This document shows positions 48,337 through 61,574 of a DNA stretch of 64,000 nt, one piece after another. The DNA is from Carex sylvatica (Eukaryota > Streptophyta > Magnoliopsida > Poales > Cyperaceae). The stretch is taken from assembly GCA_964058845.1 (NCBI GenBank), contig CAXKVR010000034.1:558001-622000 (forward strand), given 5' to 3'. The notes beneath the pieces are model-generated. The model had not been told where the DNA came from, ran no database searches, and was given only the letters and a program-made list of their open reading frames with translations. Within the stretch, counting starts at the first letter, position 1. Every line of letters starts with the position of its first letter. The translations under genes were made by a program, and so were the position numbers.

Positions 48337-50167
48337 GGTTTATGCTTTGATTAGATTGTTTATATTAATAGGAAAAATGTATTGGATTTTGTACCTTTGT
48401 TACCCAGAAAATTTTATTCATGGTAAATAAAAAAAAAAAATGGAAAACAGGAAAGGTATTGAGGAATTCTGAAAAATGGGAAAACATATATTCGGTAGGG
48501 GTGTCCAACCTGGACTGCCATTCCAGACAGAGGTCTTGGCTGAAAAAAAAGGTGGACGCCATTCCAAGTGGAGGCTAAGTGAAAATAAATTAAAATGTGA
48601 GGATGCCTTGTCGAGGTATAAGGGGCAAATAGTGGCTACATTACAGCTTCTTCTCTTGGCCATTTATCACCTGAATGAAATTAATTGCTAAGGTTATGTA
48701 GTTCTGGTATGTAGTGTTAAGTGTCTCTCATATTTACTGCCATGATCAAATTCACTCTATTGTTCTCTTTTGTGTTATCTCTTGCCATAAAACTCAAAAT
48801 CATTTTGGGTACGCAGTCCATCGTAACTCACCTGTGTTAATCAATGTCCAATTAAAATTTGCATCTGCTCACATATAACTCAAATAAATACTAGATTCAT
48901 AGAATACTTGATATGGCGCTATGCCTCTCTTCTCTTGTAGTTTCTTCGTGCCAACAAGCAATCTAACTGAGAAAAACAGTAAGTCTAAGGCTCCGAAGGA
49001 ACAACAAACAACAAAACAAAAAAAGTAGCTACACAAGCAAGAAAACTAGTTTACTAAATCGTTTATGTAAAGCTGAGGCTCCCCAACTCAGGGAGGTGGT
49101 GAATGAAGATCGCCCTCGTTACACTCAGGCTGCCTGGATTTTTAAAACTTTTTTTTGCTGGCTTTGGACGGGACTAAATTTACCGTACGTCTTTAACTTT
49201 TTTTTTTTTCCGCTTAGCTCGGTACCGTTCAGTTTTTTTTCTTAACTTAATTAGTGGTGTTTTTGTTAATTACCAGAGGTCTGTTAGCTGGACGGAACAA
49301 TCATTCTCGTTCTTCCTATATATCGAATTTCCGCCAAAACAATCCCGTTTCACGTTATTTTTTATTTTCGATTAATAAAAATTCGGTAACTCAAAGGGTT
49401 GGATCATAGATTTTTTTTTCAGATCGAGTAGAGAAACGAGTTAGATACCTCCTAATCCTTTTGTTTTTTTATTTTCTGATTTTAACTTGCCTAGTTGCCT
49501 CCAGTTGAAATGGTGTCCTTACTATTTTTTTTTCGGCGAATCTGGAATGGCGTCCAGACTAGACGTCATATCATATCTGATGGATGCCTTCATATTTTTT
49601 AAAATTCCTGGAAACTTTTCACATTTTTTTATTTACCATGAATAAAAAATACGGTTTGTTACCAGATCCAATAGTTCAAGTTCCCTCCAAGTGCTTCATT
49701 ACGTGTAGAAGAAAATTGGGCTGAAGTGCTGAACCGATTTTAGCTCAAATATGAGTTTCCGAGGCGAACTGACTATTGGACCGAACCGAATTAAACAGGG
49801 CTGAGGAGAATTGGGCTTTTCCTTCGAAACCTAGCCGAATCCGAGTTGGGCTTTTAATGTGTTTTCTTTAATGAGCTAAAGTCCGCTCATTAGCAGCCCT
49901 TCCGCCTAAATCCAGAAATTTTGTATCAAGGTTTGAGCAGTAGAGTATGTACGTTGTGCTCCAGGCGCACGCAACTTAATTTCACGCCGTCCCGGCGTTG
50001 CCTAGCTTCGCCTCCAATTCCCTCTGTGCTTTCCATCTCCAAAATCCAATTGTAGCAGAACATTCAAATTAGTCGAAAAGTTAAAATGCAACCACGGATA
50101 TAAAGGGGATCTTTCTATTTTGTCATTAAGTTTTCTTTTATTAGTGGCGAGTGCTAATTTCGAAGCC
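48337..50167. other. Spacer between the two Myb-like copies
   Basis: The first few hundred bases are probably the 3' untranslated region of copy A. The rest is gene-free. At about 49720-49900 there is a piece rich in GAACCG/GGGCTGAGG motifs ending GCTCATTAGCAGCCCT, which matches the reverse of the hAT-like end at 22992 and may be a solo hAT end. From about 50070 the sequence is homologous to the upstream of copy A. Confidence 0.5.
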
Positions 50168-53100
50168 ATGGCGTTTATGAAGTCTAGGAGGAAGGGATCG
50201 ATTAGCGAGGACGATGTCTCTCTGATTCTTCAAAGGTACAGTCGATGCACTAATTGCTACCCGTTAGTGTAGATTTTCATCTTGGTTACATTATTGAATT
50301 GTGGATTCGAGCTAGGGTTTAGGGTTTTTGGAGAAGAAACATATGGTTTGGTTCTCTTTGATCATTTGAGATGGTCGGTTCTGATTCTTCTGAATTTCCC
50401 TATAACTTTTTTGTCCTTGATTTTGAGGGGCTAAGCATTGTATGGGTTATATTACTGTACAACAAAGAGAATTTTGTTTTTAGCTCTTTGCTATCTATTA
50501 GGAAATATATATTGAAAGGGGAAATTTTAGTTTGACAAAGTTCAATTAAGTCCCAGCTAAAAGTTTATTGATAGCAGTTATCACCAAAGCTTTATCAGCA
50601 CGAAGCACCAGAATCCCTTTATATTTTTTCCCTTAACAGGTACCCAGCAACAACAGTGGTGACACTCTTGCAGGAAGTATCACAAGTTGCATCTTGCGCA
50701 CCAAAAATTGACTGGAAGAAACTTGCGATAAGAACCGCAACAGGAATTACATGTGCTCGGGAGTATCAGATGCTATGGCGACACCTGGCATATCGGGACA
50801 AACTACTTGAAAAAATTGAAGAAAATGCAGAACCCTTGGTTTGTTCCTTGATTTCTGGCATCTTTGATTTATGACACAGACAAATTCCTTTACCTGACCA
50901 TTCAATCTGATCCATTGTTAGCAATTTATTAAAATCTACAAATTCTTCTCAAATGACGGTAGGATGATGACAGTGATTTGGAATTTGAAGTAGAAGCTGT
51001 ACCTAAACCTAATGAGGAAGGCTTATCAGAGGCTAAAGCTTGTGTCAAGGTATATATTTTCCCCCAGTAGCTCATGATTTATATAAATTCTTCCATTTTA
51101 TTATTATAATTTGTTGCATTGAAATGACTTCTTTTTAATCTTAATGAATTACCAGATTATATTGAATCCAACATGTGCAGACCCTTCTTCAAACCACAAC
51201 AGCACCACAACCAATGAGAACACGCCACGTGTCCCATTTGACAAACAACAGCCTGCACGCACCTCACGTGGCACCTACAACAATTTTCAATCCACAGATC
51301 AAAAACCAAACCAACAATCTATAATGGGATCTTCTGTAGATGCTAGTGATATAGCTGGCTCAGCTCCACCTAAGAAGAAAAGAAAACAATGGAGCAAAGA
51401 AGAGGATGCCGACCTTACAGCATTGGTTCAAAAATATGGTGAAAAGTGGGAGATTCTGAAAGATAATTTCAAATATGATAGAACACCACATCAGCTTTCT
51501 ACTGTATGTCCTTCCACACCTAGACTTTCTTTTCTTTAAATAGCAGGCAAAAAGCCTACTAATTTTCATTTAAAGAAAGTAAAAAAAAAAGAAGAAGAAA
51601 TTTTCACTTTTTAATTATAAATTTTGGGGTTGCTTCTTGTTATGGATTGAAGATTTCTGTTTTTGGATGTCAGAGATGGGTCTCGATTAAAAAGCGGCAG
51701 GGTCAAACTGGCCAGGGTACTGTGGCGAAATCACCCGTGACAGTGGTAATGGAGACAAATAAGGCGTTATTAGATGCAGTAGGAGCCTTCTCGGGTCCTT
51801 TCCTATCTGGTTTGTTTATTAACACTATGTTTAGTTTGATTTCTTGTTTTGTTGTTTGGGTGTGTGAAAACTATGGTCTGGCTTAGAACTATGTTTAGTT
51901 TGATTTCCTTACTGAACCTGCTGTTAATGGCTGTTGTATTGGTGCCAATAGGTTGGCTGGGGTTGGGTTGAGGACCCTGCATTGTACTGGACCTTATGAA
52001 AGTTTAAGTTTCATGCTTAACCCTTTATTAAAAATAGAAAAAAGGTGCAGTTTGTTTAAGAGAAATGTTTTAGTCTTCTGATTGGCTGGTTGTGAGGGCA
52101 AATGACTCATTTCCTTAATTGTGATGCATACAAAAGCATATACCTAAATGACAAAGTTAGAGCAATTAACAATTGTCCCTCAATAACTGACCAATTAGAA
52201 GACTGAACATTTTTCACTACATATTTTTATTTTTAATAAAGGGTAAACTGAGAACTTTATAAATTTAAAATGAGATTTAATAGAAAATAACAATAGATTG
52301 GGTAAATTGTTAGTTTTTGAAATTTAAAAGGGTAAATATGAATATTATGAATTTTAAAGGGGAAATTACGTAATTTCAAAGTTTTTGAGGGGTATACGTG
52401 AAATTCCCCCTTAGTTATAACCAAAACAGGTAACTTTGCTCTAATAAGAATCCCAAAGGAATACTGATTGGCAAACAAGGAGTTAAAATTACTTGACCTC
52501 CTCTCTAATATATTACAGGATCCAACAATGTTCGCTTAACTGCTCAGAACAATACTGGCAGCGTACTATCCAGCACGGTTTCCGATGCAAGACCCACTTC
52601 CACTCTTATTAATCCCTCTTCCAATCCAAACCAAACCCTCAAATTTCTTCCAGCTGTCATCCCAAAATCCGCTAAACCGGCCCCAAAGAAACAAGCAACG
52701 ATGGGCCCTCTACTACCTCAAGCCCAACCCCAACCTCAATCTCAGCCCCAACTCATAGGTTCAGTGGGCCCCTCGGCCCGGCCCATTTCATCAGCCAGCC
52801 CCAATTCAATTCAGGCGGCAGCCTTTGCAGCCGGCGGACGCATTGCCACCCCTTCCACTGCCCGATCCCTGCTAGAGGCTGCCAAATCAAAAAATGTTGT
52901 TCACATAAGATCTAGTGTTTCTCTCTCTAACAAACCCATTGCACATACCACCATAAATCTGTCAATACGACCCTCCAGTTTGACTGTACAAACTTTGAAC
53001 CCAAATCAAAATTTAAATTCAAGCCCAGGAAGTGGCGTGGCCCAAGTTTTGACTCACCCAAAGAAGGTGAAAAGCGTTGCTGCCAATGGTGATGAGGTTG

Positions 53101-53345
53101 AAATGGAGGTAACGGAGGCAGATGGCAAGAAGGATGCCTCAAAATTAAATGGAGACAATAAAACAACAATAAATAAGGAGAATTTGACAGGTGACGAGAA
53201 GAATGATGTGACTGGATGTCTGATTGGTGTTGAAAAAATAAATGGAGGGGTTGTTTTAAGTAATGTAAAAGCAGTACCTGAGATAAATAAAAAAGAGAAC
53301 CAGACTCTGGTTCAGACAGAGAGCAAGGAGAAAACCGGTTTGTAG
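50168..53345 (+). CDS. Myb/SANT-like DNA-binding protein, tandem copy B
   Basis: Exons 50168-50235, 50640-50838, 50963-51049, 51156-51503, 51674-51809 and 52519-53345 have the same phases and, for exons 1-5, exactly the same lengths as copy A; the protein has 554 residues. Both Myb-like regions are kept (TVVTLLQEVSQVASCAPKI, LAIRTATGITCAREYQMLW, QWSKEEDADLTALVQKYGEK). Most differences are scattered single substitutions. In domain 1 LVKRTATG becomes LAIRTATG, and the second half of exon 5 differs almost completely (see findings). No stop or frameshift, so it is likely functional. Intron 5 holds a left-truncated copy of the foldback seen in copy A, so its intron is shorter. Whether both copies are expressed cannot be told. 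Confidence 0.9.
52020..52410. mobile_element. Left-truncated foldback in intron 5 of copy B
   Basis: Matches 47075-47410 of copy A, including GAGGGGTATACGTGAAATTC and the right flank TTAGTTATAACC. The left end and about 450 bp around it are missing, so a deletion happened after the gene duplication. Confidence 0.8.
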
Positions 53346-53769
53346 GGATTATTGTTCAATTAGATTGTTTACATTTATTATAGAAAAGATGTATTGGTAT
53401 GGTTTAGAACTTTTTTTTTTATATTTATCTGTCTTGATATGATGATGTGTTACTAAGTGTTAATTTTTTACTTAGTGTAAAGCTTGTATCCTTCTTGTTC
53501 TTGTTTAGGTTGATTTTTCTGTGTGCAAAGAGGGAATAATTCCATTTCTAAGAGAAAGAATACCATTTTGGATAATTTTTTCTCATCTTGTTATTAATAT
53601 TATTTCTTTCTTTTGGTTGTTCCCGAAGAATAGAAGAAGAAAAAAATCACCACTTCAGATCACTGGAGCATATCTTGTTACAGAACCACTGTTTTATCTG
53701 AGTAGATAAATATATGGTGGATTATTCTATTGCGTTCTATCATGCTTCAGCAATGAGCAATTGATACAA
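53346..53769. other. 3' flank of Myb-like copy B
   Basis: The first 50-60 bases are similar to the sequence after copy A, so the duplicated block ends near 53400. No other gene is recognised. Confidence 0.45.
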
Positions 53770-54189
53770 GAGGAGGGTTCAAATGCCTTCATTTTTTGTG
53801 CTTTTATCATGTCTCTATTTTTTAATTTTTTAATAATTCAAAATTTAAATCTTAAAATTCAAAATAAAACCGTTGAATATGAACTATATCATTTTATCAA
53901 TGCACGTGTAAAAAATTATGGCATTTTAACTTTGTTTTGGTTGTCATCTTGAACTTGTAAAAATGTATACTAATGTGGATAATTTCTAGACGTTGATTTT
54001 TTAACTTATTGATTCACATAAAAACAAAATCAAAATGTGATAATTTTTTATGGACACAGAGAGAAAATAACATAGATCACATCTAACGGTTTTATTTTGA
54101 TGTTTAAATTTTAAACTTTGAGTTATTTAAGTTTTTAAAAATGAAAGTATGATAGAGGCACAAAAAATGGAGGCATTTGAACCCTCCTC
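53770..54189. mobile_element. Foldback MITE with perfect 9-bp target duplication
   Basis: The left end GAGGAGGGTTCAAATGCCTT and the reverse of the right end, GAGGAGGGTTCAAATGCCTC, are nearly identical, and the arms pair further through AAAACCGTTG and CAACGGTTTT-like blocks. TTGATACAA is duplicated exactly at 53761-53769 and 54190-54198. The termini resemble those of the element at 816. Confidence 0.88.
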
Positions 54190-55217
54190 TTGATACAATG
54201 TTGTTCTTATCCACAAGATTTTTATGGTTATTGTCGATGATGATGATGATGATGATATTAAAATGTTCTCCTTCATCCTTTTTTTCCAGGAAGTCCCGCT
54301 TTCAAGTTCTTTTTCTAGCTTCCATAATGACGGCTCTTCTTCTGAGATGTGATCGTCTCAATCCAGTTGATTCGGTTTCTGGTTTAGTTTGATTCAGTGC
54401 CTGCATATTTTTCAGAGCAATAACTGTCCTAATTCAGCTGATTCAGTTTATGATCCGATTTGATTCAGTGTCTTCTCGTATGCACTTTTCTATAAGTGGA
54501 AGATTCTTCATGCACAAGGTTGTCGTCTGCTAGAAGGAACAAGACAAATATGCACACAGATGTAACAATCATTAGGTTTCTATCATTACAAGCAAGGATG
54601 ATCAAATTTGTGTCTACATGATACACATAACTCTGTGTGTTTGAATTTGTTTATAGCTGAATGCTTTTAAATACACTCGTTGTCTTATATAATGTGAGAT
54701 AATTTGTAACTATTTGAATCAATGCAATTACATTCCACCAAAAAAAAAAAAAAAAATACATTGTCGGTTTGCCATTGTGAAAGATGATATAAAGCAAGAA
54801 ACACCAGCATCAAAACCAAACCATATAATGCAATCTTTTGTTTAACCAAATGTATTTTGGATCAAATTTGTAGAACCCTACAATTCTACGCCAACCCCTA
54901 GTTTGTACCCCAAGCAAAGGGCCCCGTTTCGACTCCTGACCAAAACAAAATTTGAAATGGAGACTGTGGGCAGTTGTGATATCAATATTGGGAATATCTA
55001 AAAAAATTCAGGGGTATTATTATTAAAGAACAAAAAGATGGATGATAAGATGAAGTGGTAATGAAGAAATAAAATTTGGTCTGCTCTCCGTAGGATGAAA
55101 TGCATGCGTTATACTCGTAAGATATTTCCAGCAGATCCTATCACAATATTTTCTTCGGAGATACACTTCTTGTAGAAACTATCCAATAATTTTCACAGAA
55201 TTGATCATTAGACCATT
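54190..55217. other. Intergenic region left of the CACTA element
   Basis: Contains a GAT/ATG trinucleotide run at 54235-54260 and an A-run at 54739-54757. No gene recognised. Confidence 0.35.
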
Positions 55218-58200
55218 CACTACTAGAATCTGAGTTTTTTTGTATGGGTAAAAATATTTGTTGCATAAGTAGTGTCAATGCAACAAATATTAGCATTTTT
55301 GACACAACAAAACTTGTTGCATGGGTAGTCCCATGCAACAAATTTGATGGCTACCCATACAATTGTATCTTATTTACTCATGCAACAAATATTTGATGAC
55401 CCGTGACCCACCAACAAAGATAGAAAGTATATTTTAATGAATGTTCATGCAACAACTCATCTTATACTCATGCAACAAGTCTCACAAATTTAGACTAAAC
55501 AATTGCATGGTAACCCATGCAACAATGATTTAAGAACTATTTTTTGCATGGACTTACCCATGCAACTGTTTAGTCTAGATTCTGGAGACTTGTTGCATGG
55601 GTAACTCATGCAACAAGTTTGGAAGATTATTTGAGAACTATTTGTTACATGAGTTTCAATGCAATAAGTTTTAACGATTTTTTAGAACTATTTGTTGCAT
55701 AAGACTACCCATGCAACAAATATGAAATTTTGGACAGTGACTTTTTTTGTATATATTTGATCTCTCCCTTCAAATTGAATATATTTTTGTAAATTACAAC
55801 AATAAACATTACAGCAGTATATTAATTTGTTCACATTCTACTTAATATTATTCAAATTTAGAAGAAAATTTGATCTCTCCTTTCAAATTGAATATATTTG
55901 ATAAATCACATCAATAAGAATTAGAGCAGTATATTAAAAAGTAAATGAGATACACAAATAATTCGAAAACTTAAATTGTAGAATCTTGAAATTTTGGTCT
56001 TAAAAATAAATATTAGAAAGTTATTGAGATACACACTACTATAATAAGCATTAGAAAGTAATGCCAGAAAGTATATTAGGGGATATTCATTTAATTAATT
56101 TACAAAAGACTGCCTCTAATTTACAAAAAAATACCGTTAATTAATTTATGGTTCTTCCTCAGCCACATCAATGATCCCAATGTGGCTAGCAACAATGTCA
56201 TGACCTTGTTCACAGTAAAAACATACACAGATCAGAACAACTAAATCAATTAAGTTCACAAATTGCACAATGTATTTTGCCATAATTACAAATAACACCT
56301 TATATTTATCATATTTTCAACTGACAATTAACCAATATTCAGAATTATATGCAAATAACAAATATTTAAATGGAAACAAAGAGGTGGTTGCTTTGGAAAC
56401 ACTGGACAAGTGGACATCATTGACTCCATGATCTCGTATGTTTTTTTTTTTTTTTGCATCAAACATGCCAGTAGGCTAATTCCATCAATCAGAATGAAAA
56501 CTGTTACATCTTAAAATGCTTGAAGACACAAGTAAAAAACCAGTACCAGTTCGAACTACTACACAAAACCAGTATGCTTGAAAGCCCCCTGTACCAGTAT
56601 CGTACCTGCTGCCCTATCTACCCAAACTGTACAAGTGCAATTTGAAACTTATCAAACTGTATACTTGAAGGGCCTCTAGAATAGATAGTGGTGTCTTACC
56701 CAAAGAGAGGATGAGCAGAGTTGGGCCGAGTGAGTGTCTTATCAAACCAAATCAAATCATAAAAATTAGGGACAACAAGACTAAACCAAAGCATGCGAAA
56801 GATATTCATAAGATAGGATACAGAAATAAAAATGATGAAACACATCTTCAAATAATGAGTAAAGATAAAATGATCCCACAAAAAATCATATATCAACTGA
56901 GCCAATCACCTACAGATATCCAGAAAATCAGTTTTTCCTTTAAATTGATGCTAACATCACCCAAACTCTAATTCGTTCACATTTACTATATAAAAAACAT
57001 AACTAGCAAAGATGTATTAAATGTTAAAACAATAATTTTATTTAATTATTTAAAATTATGTTTCCAAGTGCTAAGGCATGATAAATGCTGCCCCAAGCCT
57101 GATATTGGGCGTCTTATGTTAAGGATATTACACTGAGCAAACAAATTTCAAATTTTAGATGTTTGTGGAGAAGACAGATGCAGAAGCTACCAAAAAGATG
57201 TGAGAATATGAATACCATCATAAAACAGATAAAAGAACTGCAAATTATTCAAACAAAGATATGTGGCTTGGTCTCAATTCTTATGCCCACACTGAAGCAG
57301 CAAGTTTACAGAATTAACACAAGGATCTAAATAAAAATAAATAAAAGATGAAACAAAACACATGCAAATGAAATAAAATTTAAATATAGAAATAATTTTG
57401 ATTCACAAAAAGTATTGTCAAAAAGTGAAAAAAAAAACAATAAAAAGTATTGCTAAAACTTGGGTCTGGACCCGTTTGGCTGAGGATGTTGATGCCCAAA
57501 AGGGGTCGATACGAGCCCGATCAAGCACAAATCAGGGGCATTTCATAGTCAGGTCAAAAAGGGTCGATGTCCACATGCCATCACAAGGCAACACAGAAAA
57601 TAATCAAAGAAAAATAGAGATCGTCAATTTATTGAAAAAGGAAATACCAATTGTATTTCAAACCATAGCATGATGTCATCCCCAACTACCTTCAAGTTTT
57701 ATACAAAGAGAGAATTATCAAATTTGCAAACCTGTTAGAAACTACTCCTTAAAGTGGTCCAGTTTTGTAGTTTATTGATTTCAATTTGGATTTGGCTCAA
57801 TAAGATACCAAATACAAAAGTATAATTACGTCAAATTAACACATTGTTCTCTGATTAATCTCTATGCATATCTAACCAAATTAGATTGCCTAATGATTGA
57901 TTTTTTTTGTTCCTTTTATATACTTTAATATATGCTAAATTATGACATTTTGACATAGGTTGAGCCCTAACTAATGCTTGTACTGAAAAAACAAACATTA
58001 GGTATGTTTATTAGAGGTGTAATGTGCGAACATATGTTTAATTTTGTCATAATCTTTTATCATTTGGTTACTGCCTGAAAGGGAATTGAGTTGTGTATTT
58101 TGTTGGATAGGACACTGTGAGAAAAGGAATTGAGCTGTAGTTATGAATCTAGCAACACCTAAAGAGCTTAGAGAGGTTCAAATGCAAGCAACTTTCTTTT

Positions 58201-60585
58201 TTCAGCAGCTTTGTCAATCGAGGTTTTTTTCATTTGTATTTGATTTTGTAAAAGAATCTTACTATGACTTTTTAATTTGGAGGCATTGCTTTCTGTACAT
58301 TTTGGTTTCAGTGTATACATTTCTCAAGAGTTATAACTTTATTATTTTTGTTGAATATTTTCTTTTTACAACACACAGACGTTGCAAATGTTCATATCAT
58401 GTAGAGGGATACCTACTTTGGTTAACTTACTTGAACCTGACTATGTCAAGTACATGTTTGCTTTGAGCCTATCTATTTTATATGCTCCTTTAGTCTCTCT
58501 ATTTCAGCTATTTTGTTAATTTTCATAATTTTGTTTTCAAACTTATCATGGTGCTTTAAACACTCCCAAGTGTTTAGAAAGTTCACTTTTTCAGAGAACA
58601 TACAACTTATTTAATGACAATTTTGGGTACATAGTATAGTACTAGAGAACACCCAAGACTGGTACAAAAAACTATCACATATGCCAGTACCATCTTCCTG
58701 GTACCAACATTTCAAAAATAAGCTGTGTATGTGTGTGTTTGGAGTTTGGGGGGTTAAGCCTGGGATATTCTGAAAATCATGTCGGAAATTATAAATAATG
58801 ACAAGCATAAATCCTTTCTTATATACTCTAGCTGTAATTTTGCAACTATCTTTCTCTTAATCAGGGAAATGGTCCATTTGGCGATAGATGGGATATGACA
58901 AGTGTTCAAGCTTCAGCAGAGCAATCTTAGAAAGGATTGTAGATTCCAGTACTTAATTTTGTGTCTTGAACACTTGTAGCAAGTCAAGCAACAAAGGCAA
59001 GCAATCTGTTTTTGCATTTTCATTTCTTGCAAATTTGTTCATATTTTGAAAAATTACAATCAAACCAATTTGTAGTTTTTCATACTTCTATTATCTTACA
59101 TGTACCATATGCTCCTCTAGAAATGGATATATTACATGTTTATAAATATAGAACTACAGTACTACACATATTCCCCTTCCCTGTTTGCACTTGTTGTGGT
59201 ATCCCCTATGTTTTAGTAATACAGAGTATGTGAAACAAAGAGCAGAGGTCCTCAATTGTAAGAAATATGTCTATATTTTTAATCTATTTTATTGTACTTT
59301 CGTGCATTTCTAACCAGGAATTACTGTACAGACATCGACAAAAGAGAAAACTTGGAAAATTCAGTTTGGAAACAGCAACGAAGAGCCTCCAAAGGCAAGA
59401 GTTTTTCTACTTATATGTTGTTTTTTTTCCCTTTGTGCTTTTCAACAACTTTGCAATTGTCAATTGTGAGATGTTTTGGAATATAGATTGTGAGGTCTTT
59501 TGCATAGATTAGCATACATACATTTGGTATTTGTTGGAAAAATAGTATTTATATAACTATGCCGTGAAAGCATGTCAAGTCAGCAGATCAGTATCAAACT
59601 CATTTAGAATCATCTATGAACAAAACAATGCAGCTATTTTATTGTTCTACTTAATTTTAAATGTTGCAGAAAGTGCCTCTTATGAAAGTAAAATTGGAAG
59701 AGAGAGAAAATGTTACTCAACATTCAGTATACTACTTTAGCTCAGTTTTATTGATACTGTATGCTTCAACCTTTTCCTTTATAATGAACTTCACAACTTT
59801 TTGTTATTTTGTTATTTTCAGATTCACCATCTCAGGAGTGTGCCCTTTATACCCTTTTGGTGGGTCATGTGAGGTTGTATTTGATGCGACATTGATTATT
59901 TTCACATATGGTTATGTAGGGAAACCTTAGCAGATTTACTTTCTTGGTAACAATGTACTTAGATAATTGTATAGATGGATTGTTGTTATTAGGAGTTAAG
60001 CAAACTTTTGTGTTATATATTGTTGTTGTAATACTTTTCGGCATTTTGATACAATGTATGATAATTATAATTTGTTGATTAATACTTATTACATGCTTTC
60101 GATCTATATTTTAATGTGTTTATGTCAATATAGTTCAATGAGAATTAGGAAATGTAAAAGAGTATCGGGTTGGTACAGGGATGACTATAGAATAAGGCCA
60201 CATTGAAATGATAGCATATAATATTATTTTCATGGGTAATTTTTGCAAATAACCTGGTGGAGCTCACATTTTTTACCCATGCAACTAACTGTGTGGGACC
60301 TACACACTTTACCCATGCAACTACTCACTTCTCTATCGTTACAAATACTTCATGGAATCCACACACTTTACCCATACAACTACTAACTCCTCTATTGTTG
60401 CAAATATTTTCTGCATCAGATTTGTTGCATGAGAATCCTGTTGCAACAAGTATTCCAGAAGTTATTACATGGGTAGCTCATACAACAAGTTAAAAATTGA
60501 GTAATTGCAATGGTAGTTTTTGCATGGGTAAACCGATGCAATAAGTCAAATTTTATCTATGCTAAAAATTAGAATTCTAGTAGTA
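55218..60585. mobile_element. CACTA (En/Spm-type) DNA transposon, 5.37 kb, apparently non-autonomous
   Basis: The left end is CACTACTAGAATCTGAG and the right end ...AGAATTCTAGTAGTA, giving CACTACTAGAAT-type inverted termini with the last base changed. ATT is duplicated on both sides (55215-55217 and 60586-60588), the 3-bp duplication of this superfamily. Both subterminal zones are packed with TGCATGGGTA/CCCATGCAACAA repeats in both orientations (55245-55725 and 60230-60545), the transposase-binding arrays. A 112-bp internal direct repeat is at about 55757-55945. I found no Tnp2 transposase. Exon-like scraps, for example VQMQATFFFQQL near 58180 and GNGPFGDRWDMTS near 58865, could be remnants or captured sequence. 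Confidence 0.85.
55757..55945. repeat. Direct repeat inside CACTA, period about 112 bp
   Basis: TTTGATCTCTCCCTTCAAAT and TTTGATCTCTCCTTTCAAAT each lead into TTGAATATATTT and end GCAGTATATTAA. Confidence 0.8.
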
Positions 60586-60705
60586 ATTCCGCATGGACTA
60601 ACCGTGCAATCCATCTGATCTTATTACGTGCAATCGAATTTGGCAGATAGATAAGCTCTCTTTTCAAAAAAGGTTTGGCAGTAGTAATTCCGCATGGACT
60701 AACCG
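60579..60705. repeat. 26-bp direct repeat at the CACTA right border
   Basis: AGTAGTAATTCCGCATGGAC plus TAACCG occurs at 60579-60604 and again, identically, at 60680-60705. The first copy includes the last bases of the transposon, its 3-bp target duplication and flanking DNA. Confidence 0.88.
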
Positions 60706-61574
60706 GAACTCCATAATCTATAATTGTATAGGAAATAACTTGTAAACAGATAAAAACCCTTTCAAGCAGCCATTTTGTGCCATGTTAGAAGATACCCAGA
60801 TCCATTATATAGTGTACCAAAGAAATCAAGCACATGTAAAAATACAAAAAAGTTTAAATAGTACTATATATGCTGTCATATAGAGTGGAAGTGGACCCTA
60901 ATCTTTTTGTTGGTGATCATAAGGTGGAGAATTTATGATTGCATATGCAAATCTGATAATTAATGAAGCAACACATTTGTCAAACACATGGGACAAATTT
61001 CATGTCACATATAAGATATTAATAAACAGTTTAAGAAATAGGAATCATGTAATAGTAATACCATGCTCCATGCATGTCCCAATTTCATGATCCGTATTTT
61101 TCTTAAAAAATAGAGAATATATATATATATACACACACACTTGTTATCTGTTTGGTAAATTCCTTCGACTAAAGTTTGCCTCGTCAGATATTTTTATATT
61201 TCTATATTAAATCAATATTAATTTTTTATGTTATGTATAATATTGTAAATTGTAGAGAGAGAAACAACATCATACTATCGTGAATTGATACTTTTTATCG
61301 TCCGATTTTGTCATTTTTGATATGTCTTAAATCCTCTCTCACGACTTCACATTCTCTGTAAAACTTTTTTTCTTTTTCTTTTTTAGAAAAAAAAGACATG
61401 TCTCAAATCCTGACACAATGTTTCTTGCACAACCAGAGAACTACAATTCCTCACTTATTGCATGTGTTCTTGATAGTCAATACACTTTGGTTCAGATTTG
61501 AGCTGAACTAACTTCATAAATATTTCAACTCGTTGTCTCTCTAAAATAAAATGAAACATTTATTATTATTAAAT
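60706..61574. other. AT-rich intergenic region
   Basis: Contains a short TA/CA microsatellite at 61115-61140. No gene recognised. Confidence 0.35.
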
